A stretch of 64,000 nucleotides of DNA, taken from contig JAUIIX010000009.1 in assembly GCA_030431515.1 (NCBI GenBank), positions 1 through 64,000 of the forward strand. The letters are read 5' to 3'. The first letter of the stretch is position 1. Each line of letters begins with the position of its first letter. The notes below the pieces were generated by a model. That model had not been told where the DNA came from, did no database searches, and was given only the letters and a program-made list of their open reading frames with translations. Position numbers and translations under genes: made by a program. Of this stretch, positions 32,593 through 41,881 are shown piece by piece. Source of the stretch: a bacterium (lineage in GTDB: Bacteria > Bacteroidota > Ignavibacteria > Kapaibacteriales > UBA2268).

Positions 32593-33879
32593 ATGAAGCA
32601 AAAGATTATTATTTTAGGTGGTGGTGTAGCAGGAATTTCGGCGGCTTTTTATGCCTTAAAAAGTGGATTTGATCTTACTTTAGTTGAAGCTAATAGTAGT
32701 TTAGGCGGTAGAATTAACTCAAGAATTGATAGTAAAACTAATGATTCGATTGATAATGGTCAGCATTTATTAGTTGGTGCCTATAGTGTCTTCTTAGATA
32801 TATTGAAGAATATAAAGACTTATGATAAGTTGAAAATCCAAAATTCTTTTTTTGTAAAATATCTTGATTCTAATTCTACTTTTAATCTAGAAGAAAAATA
32901 TTTTAAAGGTCAAGTTGGATTATTATTTGGATTATTACTTTTAAACAAATTTACTTTTAATGAAAAAATTTCTGCAATTAATTTTATTTTGAAGATAAAA
33001 CTGAATTTATTTGCTAAAAACAAGGAAAAACTGATTGATGTTTTGAAAAAAAATAATCAAAGTAATGAATTAATTAGAATTTTATGGGAGCCAATGTGTT
33101 TGGCAACTTTGAATACTCCGATTAATATTGCAGATACTTCTATTTTTGCAAATGTTTTAAGGCAATCATTTTTTGCTGGTGGTTTTGCTTCAAAATTAAT
33201 TTTATCAAAAATTGGATTATCTGAATTAATTTCTCCTTTTGAAAAGTATTTAATTGAAAATGGTGTTAGATTATTAAAAAATCATTCTGTAAAGGAGTTT
33301 GAAATAAATGATAAAAAAATTACAAAAGTTAAACTTACTAAGAATATTGAATTAGAAGCTGATTATTTTATTTCTTGTTTACCATATAATAGACTAAATA
33401 AATTAATAGAAAATGATATTGAATTAGATAGTTCACCTATTATTTCTGCTTATTTATGGTTTGATGAAGTATTTTTTGAAGATGAGTTTGTTGCTGTTCT
33501 TGATAAAAATATTCAATGGATTTTTAATAAAAGAAAATTTGGTTTTAATGAGGGTGAAAAAGAGTTTCCTCAGTTTTTATCTATTGTAATTAGTGATGCT
33601 TCAAAATTAATTGAATTGGGCAATGAAGAGATTTTAAATATAATATTGAAAGAAATCGATGAATTATTCCCAGTTAAAAAGAATTTATTGCATCATAAAA
33701 TAATAAAAGAGAAAAATGCTACTTTTTTAGCTGACTTGAATAATCAAAAGAAAAGGGAAAATATTATTTCCCCTTTTGATAATTTATTGATTGCAGGTGA
33801 TTGGACTGATTTAACTTTACCATCTACAATTGAAAGTGCTGCTCGTAGTGGTAAATTAGCAATTGATAAGATTAGCTAA
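32593..33879 (+). CDS. hpnE: Hydroxysqualene dehydroxylase HpnE-like FAD oxidoreductase
   Basis: A 428-residue flavoprotein of the amine oxidase/phytoene desaturase superfamily. The N-terminus IIILGGGVAGISAAFYAL is the FAD-binding Rossmann motif, followed by LGGRINSR and the HpnE-type DNGQHLLVGAYSVFLDIL. The C-terminal FAD motif reads NLLIAGDWTDLTLPSTIESAARSG. HpnE completes squalene formation in the HpnC-HpnD-HpnE route for hopanoids and related lipids. No hpnC, hpnD or squalene-hopene cyclase is in the window, so a role in carotenoid desaturation cannot be excluded. It overlaps the convergent rluB by 8 bp. Confidence 0.78.
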   Translation: MKQKIIILGGGVAGISAAFYALKSGFDLTLVEANSSLGGRINSRIDSKTNDSIDNGQHLLVGAYSVFLDILKNIKTYDKLKIQNSFFVKYLDSNSTFNLEEKYFKGQVGLLFGLLLLNKFTFNEKISAINFILKIKLNLFAKNKEKLIDVLKKNNQSNELIRILWEPMCLATLNTPINIADTSIFANVLRQSFFAGGFASKLILSKIGLSELISPFEKYLIENGVRLLKNHSVKEFEINDKKITKVKLTKNIELEADYFISCLPYNRLNKLIENDIELDSSPIISAYLWFDEVFFEDEFVAVLDKNIQWIFNKRKFGFNEGEKEFPQFLSIVISDASKLIELGNEEILNIILKEIDELFPVKKNLLHHKIIKEKNATFLADLNNQKKRENIISPFDNLLIAGDWTDLTLPSTIESAARSGKLAIDKIS

Positions 33880-34645
33880 GTTTGACTTTTCTTTTTAAAA
33901 TATTTATTTCATTTGTTGTTAAGAATCTATAATCGCCTCTTTTCATACCAGAATTTGTTAAACCAGCATATTCTTTTCTGTCTAATTTTTTAACAACATA
34001 ACCAAAATGCTCAAACATTCTTCTTATTTCTCTATATTTACCTTCTCTTAATACTATTGTGATTTTAGTATTATCAGTTGGTTCGATAAACAAGTAACAA
34101 GGTGCAGTTTTACCATCTTCAAGTTCTACTCCTTCTGCTATTTTTTTCGCATGAGTGAACTCTAATTTTTTATCTAAAGTTGCTTTGTATAGTTTTTCTA
34201 TTTCATAAGAAGGATGGCTAAGTCTATTAGCAAGTTCACCATCATTAGTTAATAATAACACACCAGTTGTATTTCTATCTAATCTACCTATAGGAAAAAT
34301 TCTTTCTTTTCTTTTAACTATATCTAATACTGTTTTTCTTCCAAGTTCATCAGATGTAGTAGTGATTACATCTTTTGGTTTGTTTAGTAAGATATAAACA
34401 TTTTTACTATAATAAGAAACTGGATCACCTTGAACTGTTACTTGGTCAGATGGACTAATTTTTGTTCCCAGTTCTTTAACTAATTTACCATTAACTTTAA
34501 CAACTCCAAGTTCGATAAATTCATCAGCTTTCCTACGAGAGCAAAGTCCTGATTCTGCAATAAATTTATTTAAACGGATTAATCCATTTGTATTTTTCGT
34601 CAAGTTTGTATTAACTATAACTTTTTCTTTTTTAGGTCTATTCAT
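33872..34645 (-). CDS. rluB: rRNA pseudouridine synthase, RsuA/RluB family
   Basis: A 257-residue enzyme that converts uridine to pseudouridine in rRNA. A Lys/Asn-rich N-terminal extension precedes an S4 RNA-binding domain (RLNKFIAESGLCSRRKADEFI, about 22-65). The catalytic domain has GRLDRNTTGVLLLTNDGEL with the catalytic Asp, and later REGKYREIRRMFEHFG. RluB, RluE, RluF and RsuA share these motifs; S4 domain and length favour RluB. It overlaps batA by one base (TAATG) at the end of a possible five-gene operon. Confidence 0.88.
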   Translation of the reverse strand: MNRPKKEKVIVNTNLTKNTNGLIRLNKFIAESGLCSRRKADEFIELGVVKVNGKLVKELGTKISPSDQVTVQGDPVSYYSKNVYILLNKPKDVITTTSDELGRKTVLDIVKRKERIFPIGRLDRNTTGVLLLTNDGELANRLSHPSYEIEKLYKATLDKKLEFTHAKKIAEGVELEDGKTAPCYLFIEPTDNTKITIVLREGKYREIRRMFEHFGYVVKKLDRKEYAGLTNSGMKRGDYRFLTTNEINILKRKVKLS

Positions 34646-35649
34646 TATGGATTTATCCTTAAATAAGTATATTTTAAAATCAGTTCTAATGCGATTAAAG
34701 CAAATGCTAATAAAGCAAAAAATAAATATTCTTCACTGTAATCATTAAAGTAAGCAATGTCTATTTCAGTTCTTTCAAGATTGTCAATTTCTTCATAAAC
34801 AGTTTCTAAAGACTTATTATCAGTAGCACGGAAGTATTGTCCCTTTGTTAATTCTGCAATTTTTTTCATTGTATCTTCGTCAAGGTCAACATCAACATTT
34901 TGATATCTTATTCCAAAAGGAGTTTTAACTGGGTAAGGGGCTTTTCCTCTTGTTCCTATTCCTATTGTGTATGTTTTTATATCAAATGTTCTTGCAAGCT
35001 CTGCTGCTGTCTCTGGTGCTATAAAACCAGTGTTGCTAACACCATCAGTAAGCAATATTGCTACTTTTGATTTTGATTTACTGTCTTTTAATCTTGATAC
35101 TGCTGTTGATAAACCGTCTCCAATTGCAGTTCCATCTTTTATTTTACCTGTTTCGAGTTGCGAAAGCACTGTTTTAACTACTGCATGATCAATTGTAACT
35201 GGAGTTTGGGTAAAGCTCTCACCAGCAAAGATAACTAATCCTATTCTATCATTTGGTCTTTTGTCAATGAACTCCATAGCAGTTTTTTTAGCTGCTTCAA
35301 GTCGATTAGGTTTAAAATCTTCTGCTAGCATAGAAGTTGAAACATCTATTGTAAGGACTATATCAATTCCTTCACTTTTAACATTTCTTCTTGAAGAAGA
35401 AGTTTGAGGTCTTGCTATTGCAACTATTAATAATCCAATTGCAAAAATTCTTAGAACACTTGGTAAATAAATTAATCTTTGTCTTATTGTTTTTTTTGCA
35501 TTATTAATAGCATCACTTGTTGGCAATACTAATTCTGGGTAAAGTTTTTTGTTCTTCCAAATAAGCCATGCAAGCATAATTGGAATTACAAGTAAAAACC
35601 ACAAATACTCTGGATTAGCAAATTTAATATCATTAAAATTTGGAATCAT
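34645..35649 (-). CDS. batA: BatA-like VWA-domain membrane protein
   Basis: A 334-residue protein with two N-terminal membrane segments (about 12-28 and 58-75). A VWA domain follows (about 90-285), with the MIDAS motif TIDVSTSMLAED and LTDGVSNTG, and one membrane segment lies at the C-terminus. This is the layout of the Bacteroides aerotolerance proteins BatA and BatB. It directly abuts the BatD-like gene, with no space between stop and start. Only one VWA protein is present, and MoxR and the DUF58 protein are elsewhere. The molecular role of Bat proteins is not settled. Confidence 0.85.
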   Translation of the reverse strand: MIPNFNDIKFANPEYLWFLLVIPIMLAWLIWKNKKLYPELVLPTSDAINNAKKTIRQRLIYLPSVLRIFAIGLLIVAIARPQTSSSRRNVKSEGIDIVLTIDVSTSMLAEDFKPNRLEAAKKTAMEFIDKRPNDRIGLVIFAGESFTQTPVTIDHAVVKTVLSQLETGKIKDGTAIGDGLSTAVSRLKDSKSKSKVAILLTDGVSNTGFIAPETAAELARTFDIKTYTIGIGTRGKAPYPVKTPFGIRYQNVDVDLDEDTMKKIAELTKGQYFRATDNKSLETVYEEIDNLERTEIDIAYFNDYSEEYLFFALLAFALIALELILKYTYLRINP

Positions 35650-36600
35650 TTAGTCCTCTTCTTCCTCATTTTTAACAATTAAACTTTTAGTTTTTTCAAC
35701 AAAATCGAAAGCATAATTAATTGCACTTTCATTAATTTCTTGAATTGGCTTTTCTTTAGCGAATTTAACTAAATCTGAATTTGTGAAGATAAACTTTAAG
35801 TTAGAGAATAATATTTCATCAATATTTTTAGATTTTAATTCTTCTAATATTTCTGATGATGTCATATCAAGTGCGTTGATATCATATACTCTAAATATAT
35901 ATATTCTAAGAATATCAGTCAGTTTTGTATAATAAAGTTTAAACTCATTGTTTTGCCAAAGTTTCTCTTCACTTAGTTTTTTTAATGCTTCTAATGCCAG
36001 AATATCAGCAGGGATTTTAGGGTCATAAGGAACATTATCTTCTTCCTTAACTCTATTTTTATAGTATTTTTTATACAAATACCATAAAATTAGTGCTAAT
36101 ATTAGAAATCCTAAAGTAAAGTATATATAATTGATGATTTCCCAAATTGAAAATGGAACATCCATTAATGGCTTTATATCCTTGAATGTCTGTGTTGTAT
36201 CAATCTGAACTGAATTAACATAAACAGGGATTGAATTAGTAGATATTGTTCTAAAATCAGCGAGTTTATTTGAATCATTTTTATCTTTATAAACAAATTT
36301 GATTGATGGAATTTCAAAATGACCACTATCGAACTGAATTAAAGATAAATTTTGTTTATACTTTAGAATATTTTCTTGCTTAATAGTATCAATTTTAGAA
36401 ATATTTATAATTTCAAATGATGATAAAGTATCACTGTAATTAGGAAAAATAATATCATATTCACCATTAGAATTTATTTCAAATGACATTATAAGCTCTT
36501 CACCAATAACTATATTATTGCTATTGACGGTAGCTACTACATTTGGCTCATTAGAGTATGATAAGGTATTTAGAAGTAATAATATTAGTAAAGTTTTCAT
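35650..36600 (-). CDS. BatD-like membrane protein
   Basis: A 316-residue protein with a signal peptide (MKTLLILLLLNTLSYSNE). An extracytoplasmic beta-sandwich of about 120 residues follows (VVATVNSNNIVIGEELIMSFEI). A membrane segment lies near 160-183 (YIYFTLGFLILALILWYLY), and the cytoplasmic helical domain of about 120 residues ends in acidic EEEED. The position before batA and the domain order fit a short BatD; full-length BatD proteins are about twice as long. Probably part of a membrane complex with BatA. Confidence 0.75.
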   Translation of the reverse strand: MKTLLILLLLNTLSYSNEPNVVATVNSNNIVIGEELIMSFEINSNGEYDIIFPNYSDTLSSFEIINISKIDTIKQENILKYKQNLSLIQFDSGHFEIPSIKFVYKDKNDSNKLADFRTISTNSIPVYVNSVQIDTTQTFKDIKPLMDVPFSIWEIINYIYFTLGFLILALILWYLYKKYYKNRVKEEDNVPYDPKIPADILALEALKKLSEEKLWQNNEFKLYYTKLTDILRIYIFRVYDINALDMTSSEILEELKSKNIDEILFSNLKFIFTNSDLVKFAKEKPIQEINESAINYAFDFVEKTKSLIVKNEEEED

Positions 36601-36662
36601 AGTTTTTTATAGCATTTCACAACGCAAAACAATCAGGATATACGAATCAAAGTTAAAAAAGT

Positions 36663-37331
36663 TTAGTTATTTAATACTGCTTTTGTTAAAAAATCTTTTA
36701 CATCTTTAGCAGCATAATAATATTCAATTAATAACTCTTTTATATTATCAGATATTATATGTTTTTTGTCAAGTTCAGTCCAATAATATAGTTGCTTATT
36801 TGCTAAATAAGGTTCTTTTTTAGCAATTTCTTTAAAATCTTTGGGAATGATTTTATTTTTTTCACCTTGAAGTTTTCCATAGTATTTAACAAATTTTTTA
36901 TCATTTATTACTTCTTGAAATTCATCAAGGTTATTTGCAATATAAGTTCTAAAATTTAAAATTTGGTGTTTGTCTGCTTGATAAATACCACCTGCTAAAT
37001 TAATTCCTTCATATCCAAGTTGAAAATAATATCCAGGATAGAAGTTATCTTTTTTAGTCATCGCACTTATTATAGCACCAACATGATTTTTATAAGGTGT
37101 TTTATCTGCAGAAAATCTAATATCTCTATTAATTCTGAAAATTGCATCTTTTGCTTGCATTGTAATATTATCATCAAGAGATAATTCCGCTATCAAATCA
37201 GTAACGAAGTTATTAAATGGATCTTTTACAATTTTTAAATATCTTTTTCTATTTTCATCAAACCAATTTTTATTGTTATTTTCTTCGAGTTCTTTAAAAA
37301 AATTCAGAAAATCCTGTTCAAAATACTTCAT
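36663..37331 (-). CDS. DUF2461 (TIGR02453) protein
   Basis: A 222-residue cytosolic protein of the DUF2461 family. DFLNFFKELEENNNKNWFDENRKRY is the conserved start, followed by IFRINRDIRFSADKTPYKNHVGA and GYYFQLG. No catalytic role is known for the family. It starts on the last base of the apaG stop (TAATG), so it is coupled to apaG. Confidence 0.9.
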   Translation of the reverse strand: MKYFEQDFLNFFKELEENNNKNWFDENRKRYLKIVKDPFNNFVTDLIAELSLDDNITMQAKDAIFRINRDIRFSADKTPYKNHVGAIISAMTKKDNFYPGYYFQLGYEGINLAGGIYQADKHQILNFRTYIANNLDEFQEVINDKKFVKYYGKLQGEKNKIIPKDFKEIAKKEPYLANKQLYYWTELDKKHIISDNIKELLIEYYYAAKDVKDFLTKAVLNN

Positions 37332-37735
37332 TATTCATCCTCAATTAGCTTTTTATTTATGAAATAAAATCTATCAATTTTAGCGTTAAAAGAAGTACCG
37401 TCTTCTTTAAGCATTTCAAAGTGACCTTCCATAGTTCCCCATTCAGTATCGAGAGGGCAATAAGAAGTATAAGTAAAAGTTGAGCCAGGTTTTAGTTCAG
37501 GATAATATCCAACAACTCCACCGCCTCTAACTTCGTCTTTTTCACCATCTGCATTAATAATACACCAATATCTACTTTGGAGTTTTGCCCAATGATCGCC
37601 TATATTGGCTATCTCTACTCTATATGAGAATAAATTCTTTTGACCTTCTTTTGTGTTTTCTTCTTGTACAAATTCAGGTTCAACAGTGATTTTTATTCCA
37701 TTGGTAATAGTAACAGAGTTTGCTTTATTTGGCAT
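37331..37735 (-). CDS. apaG: ApaG-domain protein
   Basis: A 134-residue beta-sandwich protein. The family features are ITVEPEFVQEE, FSYRVEIANIGDHWAKLQSRYWCIINADG, VRGGGVVGYYPELKPGSTFTYTSYCPLDTEWGTMEG and a short aromatic C-terminus. ApaG is linked to cobalt/magnesium efflux phenotypes, and the same fold occurs in F-box proteins; its exact function is not established. It is first in the apaG-DUF2461-batD-batA-rluB run. Confidence 0.95.
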   Translation of the reverse strand: MPNKANSVTITNGIKITVEPEFVQEENTKEGQKNLFSYRVEIANIGDHWAKLQSRYWCIINADGEKDEVRGGGVVGYYPELKPGSTFTYTSYCPLDTEWGTMEGHFEMLKEDGTSFNAKIDRFYFINKKLIEDE

Positions 37736-37758
37736 AGTGTTTGATAATTATTATAAAA

Positions 37759-38862
37759 ATGCAGCAAAATAAAATGATAAACATCACAAAAATAATCCTA
37801 TTAACGTTTATCTTAGTTTTTACTTTTAAATTAAATGTTTTTTCTCAAGAAAACATAAATGAAGTTAAACTAAGTATTAAACATTTATCTGATTCTTTAT
37901 TAATCTTAGATTTACGAACTAAGACTAATTTGAATAAGTTAAATAGTCTTGCTAAAACAAGTAAGAACGATTATAATAAAAATAGAAATAGACTAAATAA
38001 ACTTAGTGAATCAGTTTTAAAAAATATTCAAGATATTAATTTAATCAATGAAGATATTTCTAAAAATAAAAGAGATATTAGTGATATTAGGATTTTAATC
38101 TATGATATGGAAGTAGATTATACTAAATTAGTAAATAGATTAAATGAAATAGAAGATTTTTTAAAAGAAACTAAAGATGAAATTGATATTTTAAAGCAAA
38201 ATCAAACTGCAATTTATGAAGATATTGAAATAATTCATAATAAGCAAAGAGATATGGGAGTAAAATTAAATCAACTTCCTGAAATACTTTTTTGTAGAGA
38301 ATGTATTCCGACTATTGCTTTCGGTCTTGGAGGGAGTTTTTTTCCAACAAATATTGTAGATATTCCAAATTCTTATGCTTGGAGTATTGATGCAAGGTAT
38401 TTAGTTAATGAAAATATTAGTATTATTGCAGAGGCAAATTTCCCTAAAGTACTAATTAGATCAATACCTCCTATGAACGGAAGTAATTTTATGGTTGATA
38501 AATGGGATATTAGTATCTACTCTTTGGGAGTAAACTTTTCATTATATAGTTTTTTTGAAAATAAAATAAATATCTCTGGCGGAAGTTCATTGTTTTATGC
38601 TTTAGGTGATTTGGATAATTTTTATAATCAAAGTCAGTATAATACTAAAACAAAAATTGACCAAAACAAAGCAGGACTTATGTTAGATTTAGAATTATCA
38701 TATCGAGATTACTTAAATAAAAATCCTTTAGAGTATTATATTAGTTTTAACTCATATATTTCGAGTTCCAATATACTACTTACTAACTCAGTTGGTCAAT
38801 TTACTGACATAGGATTATTTTTACCTTCATTAAAAACTGGTATAAGGTTTAATTTCTATTAA
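37759..38862 (+). CDS. Exported coiled-coil protein with C-terminal beta-barrel
   Basis: Start ATG 37759 (or 37774); the track start 37741 is a TTG. The signal peptide ends near NVFSQ. Residues about 30-185 form a long coiled coil with heptad spacing (LNKLNSLAKTSKNDYNKNRN, LNEIEDFLKETKDEIDILKQ). From about residue 190 the protein is beta-rich with alternating pattern, starting after CRECIPTIAFGLGGSFFP and ending in LKTGIRFNFY, a typical outer-membrane barrel end. Anchoring in the outer membrane with a periplasmic or external coiled coil is likely. No specific family is recognised. A terminator follows. Confidence 0.7.
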   Translation: MQQNKMINITKIILLTFILVFTFKLNVFSQENINEVKLSIKHLSDSLLILDLRTKTNLNKLNSLAKTSKNDYNKNRNRLNKLSESVLKNIQDINLINEDISKNKRDISDIRILIYDMEVDYTKLVNRLNEIEDFLKETKDEIDILKQNQTAIYEDIEIIHNKQRDMGVKLNQLPEILFCRECIPTIAFGLGGSFFPTNIVDIPNSYAWSIDARYLVNENISIIAEANFPKVLIRSIPPMNGSNFMVDKWDISIYSLGVNFSLYSFFENKINISGGSSLFYALGDLDNFYNQSQYNTKTKIDQNKAGLMLDLELSYRDYLNKNPLEYYISFNSYISSSNILLTNSVGQFTDIGLFLPSLKTGIRFNFY

Positions 38863-38906
38863 AGATGATATTTCTATAATATTTATATACTTACTAAAAT
38901 TTAATG

Positions 38907-38940
38907 AAAAGTAGAATTATCAACAATTCTACTTTTTTTT
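38907..38940 (+). terminator. Terminator of the coiled-coil barrel gene
   Basis: A 12-bp stem (aaaagtagaatt / aattctactttt) with loop atcaac and a T-run. Confidence 0.88.
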
Positions 38941-39012
38941 TATACTTTATTAATATTTCTTAAAATATTCGTAATTTTAACTTTATTTTATTTACATTTT
39001 AGGAAATAATCA

Positions 39013-40608
39013 ATGACATATAATGTAACTCCAAATAATTCAAGTTTAGATTATCTGAATATTAAAGATGCAAAAGTACATTGGAACTTATCACCAGATG
39101 AATTAGCACAAATATCTGTTGATAAAAATATGGCTCAAAAAGCTGATAATGGTGCAATTTCTGTAAATACAGGAGAATTTACTGGTAGGTCGCCTAAGGA
39201 TAGATTTATCGTAAAAGATTCTGTAACGAATGATGCAGTCTGGTGGGGAGATGTAAATATTGCATTTGATTCTAATAAATTTGATAAATTGTATGATAAA
39301 GTAACTAATTTTCTATCAAATAAAGAATTGTATGCACGTGACGCTTATGTATGTGCTGACCCAAATTATAAAATGAATTTAAGAGTAATAACTGAATATC
39401 CTTGGTCGAGTTTATTTGCTCATAATATGTTTTTAAGACCAAGTGAAGAAGAATTGAAAAACCCATCTCCAGAATGGACAATAGTTTGTGCTCCAAGTTT
39501 TATGGCAAACCCTGAAGAAGATGGAACAAGACAACATAATTTCGCTATATTAAATTTTGAAAGAAAAATTGCTTTAATTGGTGGAACTGGTTATACTGGT
39601 GAAATTAAAAAAGGTATTTTCTCAGCATTGAACTTTATTTTACCTCATCAAAAGAATGTATTATCAATGCACTGCTCTGCTAATGTAGGGAAAGATGGTG
39701 ATACTGCATTGTTCTTTGGTTTATCTGGAACTGGTAAAACTACTTTATCTGCTGACCCAGATAGAAAATTAATTGGTGATGATGAGCATGGCTGGTCTGA
39801 TAATAGTGTATTCAACTTTGAAGGTGGATGTTATGCTAAAGTAATTGACTTAAGTGAAGAAAAAGAACCTGATATTTATAGAGCAATTAGACCAGGTGCT
39901 TTACTTGAAAATGTTACTTTCAAAAATGGAAATGAAGTAGATTACGAAAGTTCTAAAATTACTGAAAATACTCGTGTATCTTACCCATTATATCATATTG
40001 ATAATACTCAAGACCCAGCTGTTGGTCCGCAACCAAAGAATATATTTTTCTTAACTTGTGATGCTTATGGTGTTTTACCTCCAATAAGTAAATTGAGCCC
40101 AGGTCAAGCTGCTTATCACTTTATTTCTGGTTATACTGCTAAAGTTGCAGGAACAGAAGCTGGACTTACTGAACCAAAAACTACTTTCAGTGCTTGTTTT
40201 GGTGGTCCATTTATGTTATTGCACCCTGGTGTTTATGCTGATATGTTAAGCAAGAAAATTAGAGAATCTGGTGCAAGAGTTTGGTTAGTTAATACTGGCT
40301 GGACAGGTGGTGCGTATGGTACTGGTAATAGAATGAGTTTGAAACATACTCGTTCGGTAATTACGGCAGCTTTAAATGGTGAATTAGATAATGTGGAGTA
40401 TTACACTTCTGATATATTTAATTTACAAGTTCCTAAAACTTGTCCTAATGTTCCTTCAGAAATATTGAACCCAAGAAATACATGGGCTGATAAAGATAAA
40501 TTTGATGAAACTGCAAGAAATTTATCTAAACAATTTAATGCAAACTTTGCAAAATTTGAAGATGGATCAACAGAAGAAACTTTATCTGGTGCACCTTCTG
40601 TTAAGTAA
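39013..40608 (+). CDS. pckA: Phosphoenolpyruvate carboxykinase (ATP)
   Basis: Converts oxaloacetate and ATP to phosphoenolpyruvate, ADP and CO2 in gluconeogenesis. The 531-residue length is normal. Motifs: TGRSPKDRFIVKD, MHCSANVG, P-loop GLSGTGKTTLSADP, metal-binding GDDEHGWSD, and FSACFGGPFMLLHP. It lies in its own unit between two terminators, with TAATTTTA in the spacer upstream as a weak -7 candidate. Confidence 0.97.
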   Translation: MTYNVTPNNSSLDYLNIKDAKVHWNLSPDELAQISVDKNMAQKADNGAISVNTGEFTGRSPKDRFIVKDSVTNDAVWWGDVNIAFDSNKFDKLYDKVTNFLSNKELYARDAYVCADPNYKMNLRVITEYPWSSLFAHNMFLRPSEEELKNPSPEWTIVCAPSFMANPEEDGTRQHNFAILNFERKIALIGGTGYTGEIKKGIFSALNFILPHQKNVLSMHCSANVGKDGDTALFFGLSGTGKTTLSADPDRKLIGDDEHGWSDNSVFNFEGGCYAKVIDLSEEKEPDIYRAIRPGALLENVTFKNGNEVDYESSKITENTRVSYPLYHIDNTQDPAVGPQPKNIFFLTCDAYGVLPPISKLSPGQAAYHFISGYTAKVAGTEAGLTEPKTTFSACFGGPFMLLHPGVYADMLSKKIRESGARVWLVNTGWTGGAYGTGNRMSLKHTRSVITAALNGELDNVEYYTSDIFNLQVPKTCPNVPSEILNPRNTWADKDKFDETARNLSKQFNANFAKFEDGSTEETLSGAPSVK

Positions 40609-40630
40609 TATTATTTTTTAATTTAAGTTT

Positions 40631-40667
40631 AACCCAATCTTAATGGATTGGGTTTATCTTTTTTTTT
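40631..40667 (+). terminator. Terminator of pckA
   Basis: Stem aacccaatc / gattgggtt with loop ttaatg and a long T-run. The ATG chosen by the ORF track for the next gene lies inside this hairpin. Confidence 0.88.
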
Positions 40668-40678
40668 GGAGAATATCA

Positions 40679-41881
40679 TTGGCTTTAAATTATATAAAAC
40701 CCGCTAGAAGAACTGAAAAAATAAAATATGCAATTAGAGATATTATTGTTTTGGCTGATGAAGTTGCTAAAACTGGTATGAAAATGCACTATTTGAATAT
40801 TGGTGATCCAAATGTATATGACTTTGAAACACCAAGTAAATTAGTTGAGATAGTTCACAAAGCAATGTTGGAAAATAAGAATGGTTACTCGCCTTCTTCG
40901 GGGATTCCAATTGCAATTGATGCGATTAAAGAAGATGCTAAAAATAAAGGCATTGAGAATATTTTAGATGTTTTTGTTACAACAGGTGCTGCTGAAGCAA
41001 TTGAAGTTTCACTTACTGCTTTACTTAATAATGGCGATAATTTTTTAATGCCAACTCCTGGTTATCCACTTTATACAGCTATTCAAGCGAAATTAGAGTG
41101 TGAACCAAATCCATATTATCTTGATGAAGAAAATGGATGGCAACCTGATGTTGAGGATATTAGAAAAAAAGTAAATAGTAAAACTAAAGCGATTATTCTA
41201 ATTAATCCTAATAATCCAACTGGGTCTATTGCTTCAAGAAAAGTTTTAGAAGAGATAATTGAAATTGCAGTTGCTCATAATTTAGTGATTATTGCAGATG
41301 AGATTTATGATAAATTAATTTTTGATGATAAAGAGATGATTTCAATTGCTTCTCTTAATAAAGAGGCAAATTGTATCACTTTCTCTGGCTTATCTAAGAA
41401 TTTCTTAGCTCCAGGTTGGAGAATTGGTTGGGGTGTTGTTTCTGGTAAAAAAGAATTTATGGGCGATTATGTTGAGGCAATTAATAAAATATTACGCTCT
41501 CGTGTTTCTGCAAATCATCCTTTACAATATGCTATCCCTGAAGCTCTTTTAGGTGATAAATCACATATAATTGAAACAATTGAAAAACTTCAAAGTCGTA
41601 GAAATTTAGTAATAGATAAAATTGCAAAAATTGATGGAATTGATCTTGTTCAACCAGAAGGAGCTTTCTATGCTTTCCCGAAAATTGATGTAAAAGATGA
41701 TTGGGATTTCTGTAGAAAATTGCTAACTGAAACTGGTGTAATTGTAGTGCCGGGTGATGGTTTTGGTCAAAAGCCAGATACTAAACATTTTAGAATTGTT
41801 ATCTGCCCAACTGAAGATGTTCTTGATGAAGCATTTGATTTGTTAGGTGATTTTTATAAAGAATATAGGAAAAGTTTATGA
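40679..41881 (+). CDS. PLP-dependent aminotransferase, AlaA-like
   Basis: Fold-type I aminotransferase of 400 residues. The track start (40643) is inside the pckA terminator; TTG 40679 with GGAG 7 nt upstream is preferred and yields MALNYIKPARRTEKIKYAIR. Motifs: HYLNIGDPNVYDF, TTGAAEAIEV, LINPNNPTGS, IIADEIYDKL and the PLP Lys in SGLSKNFLAPGWRIGW. The pattern is close to glutamate-pyruvate transaminase AlaA. It overlaps dapB by 4 nt, so a role with diaminopimelate or lysine synthesis is also possible. The amino donor is not decided by sequence alone. Confidence 0.85.
   Translation: MALNYIKPARRTEKIKYAIRDIIVLADEVAKTGMKMHYLNIGDPNVYDFETPSKLVEIVHKAMLENKNGYSPSSGIPIAIDAIKEDAKNKGIENILDVFVTTGAAEAIEVSLTALLNNGDNFLMPTPGYPLYTAIQAKLECEPNPYYLDEENGWQPDVEDIRKKVNSKTKAIILINPNNPTGSIASRKVLEEIIEIAVAHNLVIIADEIYDKLIFDDKEMISIASLNKEANCITFSGLSKNFLAPGWRIGWGVVSGKKEFMGDYVEAINKILRSRVSANHPLQYAIPEALLGDKSHIIETIEKLQSRRNLVIDKIAKIDGIDLVQPEGAFYAFPKIDVKDDWDFCRKLLTETGVIVVPGDGFGQKPDTKHFRIVICPTEDVLDEAFDLLGDFYKEYRKSL

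Noticed and set aside
40643-40678. ATG 40643 as start of the aminotransferase
   Set aside because: It lies within the pckA terminator hairpin and adds 12 unconserved residues; TTG 40679 has GGAG at the right distance.
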